Assembly: GCA_020186115.1 (NCBI GenBank)
Contig: WSYJ01000052.1
Span: forward strand, 1 to 64,000
Reading direction: 5' to 3'
DNA from: Histomonas meleagridis
Taxonomy: Eukaryota; Parabasalia; Tritrichomonadida; Dientamoebidae
Length of the DNA stretch: 64,000 nt
Shown here: positions 37,383-47,605 of the stretch, piece after piece
Layout: each line of letters begins with the position of its first letter
Position numbering within the stretch: the stretch's first letter is position 1
Position numbers and translations under genes: made by a program
Notes under the pieces: model-generated
What the model was told of the DNA's origin: nothing
What the model saw: the letters and a program-made list of their open reading frames with translations, nothing else
The model's database searches: none

Positions 37383-37435
37383 CGGAGGTTAGTAGTCAAA
37401 AAGCGACGGTTATTGTTTGGTCTCATGGCAAACTT
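37383..37435 (+). repeat. Left terminal inverted repeat of the Maverick
   Basis: Begins CGGAGGTTAGTAGTC and ends GGTCTCATGGCAAACTT. It is the inverted copy of 54683-54735 with few differences. GGTTATTATTTAAT precedes it directly. Confidence 0.9.
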
Positions 37436-37446
37436 TATTTTTATAA

Positions 37447-37789
37447 ATGCTTAAACCTGTAACTAAAACGTATTTTTGTACTTCACAAAAAGAAAACCGT
37501 TTTCCGCCTGAATTTGTGGATTCTCAAAATCCTAGATATATAGTAGTACAACAATGTAAGTGTAAATTTAAGGAATATTTAGTATCTGATGTTTCAATGC
37601 ATGCTGATTTCATTGAACGTGATCATTATGAAGATTATTTTTTGTATTTATACGAATGAAAATAGAACTAAATATAAGAAATATGAATATAAAAGTAGAA
37701 AACCAAATTTTAAAATATGGTTTAAAGAAATGAATGGTAAAGAAATTGAACCAGAATATTTTATGTTAGAATTATTATTAATTTATTAA
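37447..37789 (+). CDS. Unknown small protein at the Maverick left end (one frameshift)
   Basis: The first frame (MLKPVTKTYFCTSQKEN start) ends at 37659. The frame overlapping it continues with NENRTKYKKYEYKSRKPNF to 37789. The switch is at the T6 run 37638-37643. Joined length is about 113 residues. It is rich in Tyr, Lys and Glu with no signal peptide. Family not recognised. It starts 12 bases inside the terminal repeat, so its promoter must lie in that repeat. Confidence 0.5.
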
Positions 37790-37811
37790 ATAAAAAAATC
37801 ATTTTTTATCA

Positions 37812-39816
37812 ATGTTTAGTATTGAGAATGCTACGAAAGGTATAAAAACTAATGTTATTGCTGCTCCTGAAATTATTGATAAAGATGATTTAGAAGAACT
37901 TTTAGAAAATTATCCTACAAATGACCAAATAACAGAAAAACTTAATACTATAACTTCGATTACATTACCTCAATTATACTATAATAAATCACAATCAGAT
38001 GAAAAATATTCTACCAAAAGTCATACTCATAATACAATAAATAATGATTTAACAGTAAATGGGAATGTACAAGTTACTTCATTAAATGGTTTTCAATTGG
38101 CAACTTCAGAAGGTGGTAAATGGGATACAAAATTATATGTACCATCTATTATTACATTAAAAGAAGATGGTGTTGTAGAAGTTGGTCAATATATTGATAT
38201 GCATAATAATGCAGATTATGATAAAGATAATACATGGAGAATAACTGCTAATACTAATTCATTAGATTTTAAATCAAAAAACTGGTTCATTATTAAGTTT
38301 TGGAAGTAATGGTAATATTAAATGTGCAACTATTAATAATGTAGATATAACTAAAATATCTTCAAATGATCATAATCATGATGAGATTTATGCTAAAAAA
38401 GATCATGAACATACAAACTATGCTTCAACAGAACATACTCATAGCTATAACGATTTAAATGATAAACCTGAAACATTTCCACCTTCAGACCATACACATA
38501 GTTATAATGATTTAACAGATATTCCTCCAGTAGAAGCACACATGCATAGTTGAAGTGATTTATATGGCATACCTGATGCATTTGTTCCTGTAGAACATTA
38601 TCATGATACTAGATATGCATTGATTGATCATACACATCCTGAGTATGCTTTAAAAGATCATAATCATGATACAAAATATGCTGCATCAAATCATACACAT
38701 AGTTATAATGATTTAACAGATATTCCTATAGGTTCAAATACAGAAGATATCCATTGTTCAACAATTAATGGTTTTGCTTTAAATTCGGGACCTTCAGCTT
38801 CAAATTTAGATATTAGTGTTCCTTCAATTGCAGTTATTAAAAACGATGGTGTTTTAGAAACAGGTCCTTATATAGATATGCATACTAGTGATGGATATGA
38901 AAATGATTATAGTTTTAGAATACAATGTAAAGGGAATGTTATGGAATTTATACCAACACTAAAAGGTTGCGATGGTTTTTATTACTCAGCAGCTTCTGAT
39001 TCATTAGGTTGTACTAACTTAAATTGCTCTAAAATTATGTACTCTGTAACAACTAATGGTATTGATAATATAGGAAATATAAAATCCAAAACTGGTCAAT
39101 TCGATAGTTTAGAATCTACTAAATTAACTTTATTTCACAGTATAATTGAAGAATCAGGTAATACATATCAATTATTATGGAGAATTTATGGATGTACACC
39201 TACTGCAGATAAAAAATATGGAAGATTATATTTTGAATCTGTAACACAAAAGAAACAAAATGATGGTACTTATCTTGATACATATAGTGCAATATATTAT
39301 ATCGCAACTACATTTAATACATTCGAAGGAACTGGAGGTATTGCACAAATAAATACAACTATTATTCATAATGCTCCTGTTTCAAATGATTTGACACAAT
39401 TTCAAATTGGTTTACCAGTATTTTTAACAGGTAATGTTTTCTCATTAAAAGAAAATGGCATATATACTTCAAATACATCTACAACAGATTGTATACCATC
39501 AGTTAAAACATCAGGTACATATAAAGAATATTTAGGTATATGTGTATCTAAAAATGAAAAAGGTTACAAAGCATCAATAGGTGATTTAATTAAAAGAGAA
39601 ATCGAAATTTTACAAGATACTATTGATTTTGCTACACATGGAGATTTTTATTTTAGAGTAAATAATACTGCAGATTATGAAATTGGTGATGTAGTATTAT
39701 TTGATGGTAATAAATTATCAGATGATTTAGTAATAACTACTAAAATATTAAATTCAATAGTTGGTAAAGTAACAGGTAAAATAGATGAACATTTATTAAG
39801 TGTATTTAAAGAATAA
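37812..39816 (+). CDS. Phage-fibre-like protein of the Maverick (one frameshift, one TGA)
   Basis: About 668 codons. An N-terminal alpha-helical part is followed by a block with GVVEVGQYIDMH, then at least six HTHSYNDLTDIP-type repeats with paired His-x-His (about 38360-38720), a second GVLETGPYIDMH block, and a C-terminal domain (from about 39400) shared with the fibre of the decayed element. His-x-His repeats of phage fibres bind metal ions along a trimer axis. The frame slips in the A6 run 38276-38281, and a TGA at 38551-38553 sits where the repeat expects Trp after HS. Probable role: virion spike or attachment fibre. Confidence 0.75.
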
Positions 39817-39845
39817 AAATATTTTATTTCATTTTATTTTTTTAT

Positions 39846-41492
39846 ATGGATTCAATCTATAAAAGAAGAAGAGAAATACAAAAATCATTCGAAACATTAG
39901 TTAAAAATGAATTAAATAATCAAAATTCACAATTAAAAGGTAATTTGAGTCTTCAAAATTTTATTAATTTTTTGAATGAAAAATATAATAGGGAGTTTAA
40001 TTTTACACCTGAATTTAATACTGGTACTAAGCCATTAGTTGAAACATACAACAATTTAGTTAATTATTATATAGATGTGAGCTTAGAAAGAACAACAGAT
40101 GATCAATCTAAAAATAAACAATTTGACGATTATAAGCAATTTGAATATAATTTTATTAAACTTTTTATCAAAACTGAAAAAATTACATATATTAATGGAA
40201 AAATTGGAAGAAAAACAATTCCAGAGCATTATGAATATTATATTAGAACGATTATCAAAAAATTGAATGAGATGTTTGCACGCAAAGTTTTTGAAGCTAA
40301 AAAAAAGCCTCTCAAATTTAATGAATATTGTGAAGAATTAAAAGAATATTTATATGGTATTGAAATAATTGATAATAAAATTGGGAACGTATTTACATTT
40401 GATTATACATATAGCAATTATTTGTTACAATATTTTAGTAAATTTTCTTATGACAATATATATACAAATTATAATATTTATGAAGATTCTAAGAATTCAC
40501 CTTATATTAACACAGGTTTTAAATCTCGTTCGAAAAACAAATATTTATTTGATAACTATTTATTTCCATATCATATTGATTATTCAAAATTAGATCCACA
40601 ATTTAAACCTAATATAAATTATTTTCCTTATAAAAGAAATAAAAAATATCAACTAAAAATATATTGGTAATAATGGTGAATATCAAATGGATTTATTTTT
40701 TTTCTGGTTATGATGAAACCACTAAAACAGAAACAAAATATTGTTATTTATTAGCAGTTGAAATTAGGTCTAGATTTTTATTTTATGCCTATACTAATAC
40801 AAAAATAAATGATAAAATAACTACAAAGAAATCAATAGAATCTATAGCTAAAGCTTTATTTATATTATATAATGCAGGATTTAATCCTAAAATTATACAT
40901 TGTGATTCTGAAAAATCATTTTTATCGAAACCTTTACAATATATAGCAGCACATTTATCTGGTGTAAAAATAATTCCAGTAAAAAGAATAATTTTAGAAG
41001 ATAAATCTTATCCTATTCATACTTCTTTAGCTATAATAAATAGAATTTGTAGAACTATTAGAGATATGGCTGATAATATGGGTTTAAAAGAAATAGATCC
41101 ATATCATATGAAGAAAATTGTCGGTAATTATAATAATACTTATCATAAAACATTAAGTCAATTAAATCACAAAAAAATTTCACCAATAGAAGCTTTTAAT
41201 CAAGGAAAATCTTTTGGTTTAGAGTTACATAAATTAAATGATAAAATTATAAATCAAGAAGGATTTTATTTACCTCCTGGTACAACAGTAACAGTTTATA
41301 ACACAGATCAATTAAAAAAAAAGATCAAAAATATTACCAGATATTTTTATAGTAGATAATTTTGAAAAAGGTAAATTTAATATTCATAATGATAAAGGAA
41401 TAAAAATGTCAGTACCAAGATATTTATTAAATCCAGTTCCAAATGCAATTATTATACCTTCAAAAGAAAAAGATCCAATGATGTTTTATTAA
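39846..41492 (+). CDS. Retroviral-type (rve) integrase of the Maverick (frameshifted)
   Basis: Frames 39846-40670, 40664-41359 and a tail to 41492 make one protein of about 548 residues. The N-terminal 270 residues are a helical, charged region. The RNase H core then holds the first Asp in a YQMDLFF stretch (third frame, about 40686), the second in IIHCDSEKSF, and a helix HTSLAIINRICRTIRDM where the third acidic residue is expected but Asn is seen. The tail has a chromo/SH3-like YLPPGTTVTV strand and KGIKMSVPRYLLNPVP. Slips lie at A5 40655-40659, T8 40696-40703 and A9 41314-41322. It would insert the element into host DNA. Confidence 0.8.
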
Positions 41493-41604
41493 TAAATAAA
41501 TACTTTTTCTAAGGAAATATTAAATTCATCCATTAATGTGTTATATTCTTTATTATATTGAGAATTAAAATCATACCCATTAATCTTAATTGAATTAACT
41601 TTTT

Positions 41605-42012
41605 TTATTTGGTTTTACATGTTTTTAAACATCCAGGTTCAGGATCTTCATAACTTAATCTAACTTGATTAAAATCAATTTCTAAAATTAAACTTATAGC
41701 TTGTACTAAATCATTAGCATTAATTATAATTTTACCACTATTATCAATTAAATTTGCTATTAATTTCATATTATTTGTTTTTAATATCGCACTAAATGTT
41801 AAAGCTATATGTTTATATAAAGCACTAGCATTATCAGTATTAAGTTCAGTTTCTCTTGTAATTATTTTTTGGTGTTTCTTCATTAACTTCAGGATAATGT
41901 GCTGGTGTTTCACTATTGTTATTATTAATAATAACTTTACAATTAGCACTAGAACTATTATGTTCAGTATTATTCTTCCCTACATGAGGTGAGAAATCAC
42001 TTATTTTAATCA
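41605..42012 (-). CDS. Unknown Maverick protein, about 135 residues (one frameshift)
   Basis: Start at ATG 42012 (MIKISDFSPHVGKN). The first 45 or so residues are polar, with many Asn and Ser. The frame slips in the T6 run 41865-41870, and the other frame continues with a helical region (YKHIALTFSAILKTNNMKL) and ends LKTCKTK at 41605. No family recognised. It faces the integrase tail-to-tail and lies just below the next minus-strand gene, so it may be the last gene of that transcription unit. Confidence 0.5.
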
Positions 42013-42040
42013 TAAAAAAATAATGATTTTAATTTTTTAT

Positions 42041-43149
42041 TTAATTATTCACTCCGTATCCAGTAACTTTTTGTATATAAGCACTGATAGCATCTTTGAT
42101 TTCATTTTGTTCACCATTCTTATCTTCTATCATTTCAGTAACAGCTTTTTTACAAGCACTAGTATAATAATTTTCACCAGTTTCTTCCATAATAAACTTT
42201 TTAGCTTCATCAAATTTATCATCTAATTTATAAGGTTCTAATAATTCATTAACTCTAGGAATAACAAAAGTTCTATACATTACGGCTGACACTGTAAGTA
42301 TAGGACACAATGACTTTGCTCTTTTAGTATTTGCTACACCTCTAATTTGTTCCATATTTGTCATAAGTTCATGATAAAGTGGCTTAATAACCAAACTAGT
42401 AAATACTTGATTTGCTGTTCTCCTTCTTGGTTTATGTGTTTTATAAATATTCATAACACCTGTATCACCATAATATTTCTTATTTAACTCATTAACCTTT
42501 TGTATAAATGGTATATAATCCTCATATGGAGTAACTGTTGGATCATCAAATGGTTTCTTATTATTAAATTCAACCTTTCTAACTTTATTTTGTAAGAAAT
42601 CTTGAAAAGTTGGAACATATTCATTGTTAGCTCTCCTTTCTCTCCTTTTAGCAGGTGAGCCATATGTATTTTGTAAATGACTGATATATTCTCTTTCATA
42701 AGGATCTTGTGTTTTAACTGTCCAACCATTAACGATTTTAGCTCTCCTATGTTGATCTCTAACTATAATATCTGGAATTCCATCGTTATTAATATCTTGT
42801 TCTATAGCTGCCCAATGATATTTTTTTTTTTACCCTTATTATGTTTTGCAACTAATTCTTCAGCACCTTTCAGAGTTTGTGCTTCTCTAACTTTTTTTAC
42901 ATCTTTTTTTAAATCAAGAATAAGATGAGCTAAAGTTTCCATATTTGGATCTAATAATACTCGATTTCCACCAACATATTTATAATTTTTAGGATTATCC
43001 TCAAAATGATACATTTCACCATCAGGTGTTATTAAAGGTTTACGTTCTTGTTTAACAGGCATATGATAACGTGGTGGTAAATTATCAGGATTCCTTTTAG
43101 TAGCGTAATTTCTTTCAGGTAAGTCAGTTGCAAGTATTGTTTCTGACAT
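42041..43149 (-). CDS. Maverick protein with DxNNDGxxD loop, possible minor capsid (one frameshift)
   Basis: The start frame (MSETILATDLPERNYATKRN) stops at 42802. The next frame carries AIEQDINNDGIPDIIVRD, a Ca-binding FG-GAP/EF-hand-like loop, and a Lys/Arg-rich stretch. The final frame from 42454 (MNIYKTHKPRRRTANQVF) ends at 42041. Total about 369 residues. The main slip is in the T11 run 42821-42831. The DxNNDGxPDxIV phrase recurs, to my knowledge, in structural proteins of large DNA viruses and polintons; that link is a weak inference. It lies between the ATPase and the small gene at 41605 on the same strand. Confidence 0.5.
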
Positions 43150-43181
43150 AAAAAAAAATGATTATTCTAAAATATTTTTTT

Positions 43182-43797
43182 TTATTCAATTTTTATTTTT
43201 TGATTATTAACATCAACAATCATTTTTTGATGACCAGTTAATTTTTGATAAACTGAATAAATTTGATCTTTAGTATAAGGCAATGGTATTTGAGCTAACA
43301 TATAACTTAATTGTTGTTTAGAGAAATTAGGAAATATAAATATAGTACTTACATTAGCTTTAACTTCAGCAGGTAAAGATTTCCAAAATTGTACAGCGAA
43401 AAATACAGAACATTGAATATGAGCTAATTTAGTAAATAATTGATTAAAATAATTAGTAGGTTTTTTAAATAAAGGACTATTAGCACAATCTTCAAAAAAA
43501 TATTTTAATTAAAGGTTTTAATGATTCAAAAGTGGGATCATTTTTTAATCCATTTTTATTAATATAAATTAATAAATGAGTTCTAGGACTAATATTACTA
43601 ATTTTAATAATTTCTCTAATTATACATTGAGTTTTCCCACTTCTTTGTCTACCTATTGCTATATTTAAAGAATTATAAGGTACATTCACTTCTGGATGAA
43701 TTTCACTTATTAATTCTTCATTTAATTTAGGTTTATTTTTATATAAACAATAATCAATCATATTATCTATAGCATCAATATTAATATCGTTTTCCAT
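43182..43797 (-). CDS. FtsK/HerA-type packaging ATPase (one frameshift)
   Basis: Start placed at ATG 43797 (MENDINIDAIDNM); the longer frame from 43824 would overlap the divergent promoter. About 205 residues. Walker A is GRQRSGKT. The Walker B-like acidic pair follows the hydrophobic strand KIFF, exactly at the A7 run 43494-43500 where the frame slips. Further on lie KLAHIQCSVFFAVQ (sensor-like strand ending in Gln) and the C-terminus to 43182. In Mavericks and NCLDVs this enzyme pumps DNA into the capsid. It is shorter than NCLDV A32 (about 270) but usual for polintons. Confidence 0.8.
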
Positions 43798-43828
43798 AAA
43801 ATAAAATAATTTCATAAAAAGCATTCTG

Positions 43829-43836
43829 TCACTTCA
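43829..43836 (+). promoter_or_regulatory. Initiator motif TCACTTCA
   Basis: It lies 10 bases before ATG 43847. It matches the trichomonad Inr pattern (TCA followed by Y and T). It sits in the 49-base gap between the divergent ATPase and 43847 genes. Confidence 0.55.
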
Positions 43837-43846
43837 TTATTTTTTA

Positions 43847-44245
43847 ATGGAAGCTCTTTATACGTGCTTCGCTCAAGAGTTTAAAGATTGTGATTTTACT
43901 GCTATAAATATTAAACCTTCGTTTTCTATCGTTAAAAATAAAAATGTAATAACATTAACTGTAACTGTATATAATAAATATCATAATTTATTAAGAAAAC
44001 AAATTTATAAATTTATAGATGAAAAATATCATCCTACTATTAAGAATCCTTTACAAAATATAACACCTGAACAATTGGATCAAGCTTATCAAATATCTAA
44101 AATGGAATTATTAAATCAAATATTTAATAATGATTTAAATAAATATAATGCTTACTTAGGTAAATTAAATGTATTGCAACAATACGCTAATACATTAACT
44201 CAACAAACTCAAGAAGAAAACACTCAAAATGAAAATAATTATTAA
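43847..44245 (+). CDS. Unknown 132-residue Maverick protein, intact
   Basis: Starts MEALYTCFAQEFKDCDF and has a good initiator just upstream. The N-terminal half is alternating beta strands (SFSIVKNKNVITLTVTVY). The C-terminal half is helical, with a Gln/Asn/Thr-rich tail. No family recognised. Its position, between packaging ATPase and polymerase, and its unbroken frame argue for a real, probably virion-related gene. Confidence 0.6.
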   Translation: MEALYTCFAQEFKDCDFTAINIKPSFSIVKNKNVITLTVTVYNKYHNLLRKQIYKFIDEKYHPTIKNPLQNITPEQLDQAYQISKMELLNQIFNNDLNKYNAYLGKLNVLQQYANTLTQQTQEENTQNENNY

Positions 44246-44292
44246 TAAAAAAAAAATTGGTTAAGTCATTTTTTATTAATGACTGAGGTCCT

Positions 44293-47200
44293 CTATTTGA
44301 AATAGTTGTTAATGTCTCCTTTTTCATATGTGGACTTTAACGTTCTCGGGAACTTCACGACATTAGTGATAGTTTGATTAGAATTTAATTTAAATTTGGT
44401 TGTACCTAATAATAAATTAAATTCTATTTCATTACCTTTATATAAAGAACGATACAATTTCATTATATCACCATCATAATAAAGATTTGCATGTACATAT
44501 CTAGTATCGGCAGGTATACCTTTTGCCCTAGACATATAACCTATACCACCATCATTGTATAATAGTTTATCGATATAGGTTTTCTTCATGATGAAGTAGC
44601 TTTCAACTGCGCAGTTGACATCGCTTCTACCATCATCACTAGTAAAATCGGAATGGAATTGCCCTAAATTATTACCTATTAGTTTTCTATTATATTTGAC
44701 CTCGAAGGCTGTTTCTAATTTAGGTAAATCCGATTTTACTATATGCATTGAGTCTGTATCTTGATAAAAGATTTTACAGCCAATGTCATATGCTAAGCAC
44801 ATCACTTCGTTCATGATTCTTTTTGACATGCTTAATATTTGAACGCCTAACAACGATAAGTTAAAATGCTTATCTATAGGTCGTTTTATATTAAATGATT
44901 CTATATTTGAATCATTAATCAGAATTCTTTCTATTATTCGAAAGTAATTCTTTATGGCATAGTTATCTGCCAGAGTACCTTTTTTTCAAGTACTTCCACT
45001 CTTTGTTAATCGGCTTTTCAATTGTTTTGCCGTAACAACTATTCATAATTAATTTGTATATTTGTTGGAGAGGGTTATTTTGTTGTTTGTATTCCACACG
45101 TTTTTGAAATATATCTTTGATTACATTTTGAATTGTGGAATCATAACCCTCATCCCAGTAATAACCTCTTATTAATTTAAATTGAATTTGTTGATATTGA
45201 ATTAAATCGTCTAATGCTATATTATCAACAACCATAGTAACAGGGTTGTCTTCAGTAATATTATTATCATCATTTAAATTTAATTCATTAATTCTTTGAA
45301 CTATTAAAGGGAATGGGTAATGTTTTCTAACTTTAGTAATGATGATTTCAACTACATAAGCGTTAGTATTATTATTTAAATAATTTAAATTTAATTGTTC
45401 TTCTTTAATTACTTTTGGAGGACCATTAATTACACTTATTCTAGCCATTGCTGATGGGTATAATGATACGGCATCAAAGTCACATAATTCTTCTTTGATG
45501 TGCCATTTTTTATTATATGCAGTCATGCATCTTCCACCATAAACTGCTCTGGCTATAAAGTGTCTAACATGACCCCCAACTTGGAATAAATTATTGTTTG
45601 TTGAATAAACTTTCTGTGTAAATACTGCATTAGCTAAAGATGATATTGATAAATAATGAAAAGGTAAAATATCGAATGATTCTTGAAAGCCTAAGCAAAA
45701 ACGATTAAAGCCTTCACGTAATATTCTTACGTCTTGCCTACAATAAAAGATCGCATATTCCCACATATTAAAAGTGGCTTCATCAATGCGACAGTTTGGG
45801 ATGTTAATAATGTTATTAAAGAATTCTGTATAATTGTTTTCATCCCAAGGCTTATCCTCGTAAATGCCTGCTTCATCAATTAAACCTACCCCTGATTCTA
45901 ATCGTTGTAAAGTGTAATAACGATAGGGGAATATTTCTTTTTTAACACCTTTAATACCAAACATTGAAGGCAATAACTTAAGTTTACAAGTTAATATTGG
46001 TAAAGTGTCTCTAAAGTAAATTATTTTTTTGTTAAATTCTACATCCATTGATAATACCTTTGTCCCTTTAATAGTTGATTTTTTAATACCATATTTTGCT
46101 ATAAATTTTGAATCATAAGCTAAATTATGAAAATATATTGTTGAATTATTTGGTAAATAATCTAATAAATCTTCACCACAATTAGGTCCTTTAAAAACCT
46201 GTTCTTCACTACCATCATATTTCTGAACCACACATAAATATGGTCGATGTATATCACCTGTAATATCTGACTCAAAATCTCCATAATAAATTAAATTTGT
46301 ATCGATAAATTTCTCTTTCTTCTTCTTACTAATATAACGTCTAACACAAGTATTGGGATTATAATCTAATGAATAATTCATCCCATTATAACATTGATCT
46401 GAAAAATCTGTACGTAATAAAGGAAAATAAGAATATGTAATTGGTGTAAATAAATTTTTCTTCATTAAAATAGTAATTAATTGTAAAGTATCGCATTTCT
46501 TTTTACTTTTTGAATTAATTAAATTTGGTTCATCGAAATGCTGTACATAATCTAAGGTAAAAGGTGTTATTTCTTTAATAAAGTAATGTTGTTCAAATAA
46601 ATATAAATGAACTTTGTATTTTGCTTTTTTCTAATTTCGGTCCAATATAATTATAAGTTTGTCCTTCTTTTTGGTAAACTATTGGCCGTATTCGAAGTTT
46701 ACCATTTGTATCTTCTGACTTGTATACTTTATGTATTTGAACATATACTGAATTTTCTTTACAAACAAAATCAAGTTTTGAAGCTATTTGATATTTAATT
46801 AATATTCGACATCTCATTTTGTCGATAACATCTTCAGGGATTCCAGATTGCTTTAAAGCATAAATAAAACAGCAATCATTTAATTCTTCCCTTTGTTTAT
46901 TATTTATTAATAATGTTTCATATATTTGTAAACGTCTTAAATAATTTAATAATATAAAAGGAATATTTGGAGATATCAAATAAGGAAAGAATTGTGCCCC
47001 ATTTTGATTAGCATTTGGAACAAGTTGCATCCCAAAACCAGTTAAATGAATCCAATATGGTATATAAGCATTATCTTCATCTGAACCTTCAAATTCATAA
47101 ATTTTAGTATAATCTGGTTCAATATCTCCTCCAGGTTCATTAAAACTTGTTAACATATTACGATAAAATTCATTTAAACATGGTTTTTGAGACCAATCTT

Positions 47201-47605
47201 CATCCAGTCTTCTATAATTGACAAAATAATGTTGAGCAATACTAATTCTACCTATATGATTTTGTATATGTTCTAAAATAATAACATAAAATTGATGACG
47301 TTGGGGGTCTGTAAAACCTCTAAATTCTATAATAAAATTATCTGGATTAATACGAAGAAATTGACGTAAATTTATAAAATTATTTCTAAAATCATTTCTA
47401 GTAATTATATAATTAGGGACTGGAGGTGGATTAGGTGTTTGAGGTGGAGGTGGTGAAAAATGTGGAGGCGGTGGGTTATCAGGAACAGGATATTTATTAG
47501 TAGTAAGTCTATGTTTAGATGGTGTTGGAGTAGTTTGTTTAACAGGTGGATAAATAAGAATTGATTTATCATCTATGATGGGTATTCTTTTTTCAGTTAT
47601 TTTTT
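44293..47605 (-). CDS. Protein-primed-type family-B DNA polymerase (frameshifted)
   Basis: Up to 1100 codons over several frames. N-terminus (47594-47157): Pro-rich stretch, then NYIITRNDF; no ATG is seen, so it may join the gene above. A domain with LNDCCFIYALKQSG follows (47156-46593). Then come 3'-5' exonuclease motifs LIYYGDFESD, HNLAYDSKFI and YCRQDVRIL, polymerase motif A DFDAVSLYPSAM, motif B LIMNSCYGKT and motif C FYQDTDSMHI. All catalytic acids are present. Frame slips sit at T6 46625-46630 and T7 44980-44986. Protein-primed polymerases use a terminal protein, which fits the linear ends with inverted repeats. The piece starting at 44853 begins with TTG only because of the slip. Confidence 0.85.

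Noticed and set aside
3017-38553. TGA read as Trp in the mobile elements
   Set aside because: The same genes also use TGG for Trp and carry TAA stops and frameshifts, so nonsense mutation is simpler than a changed code.
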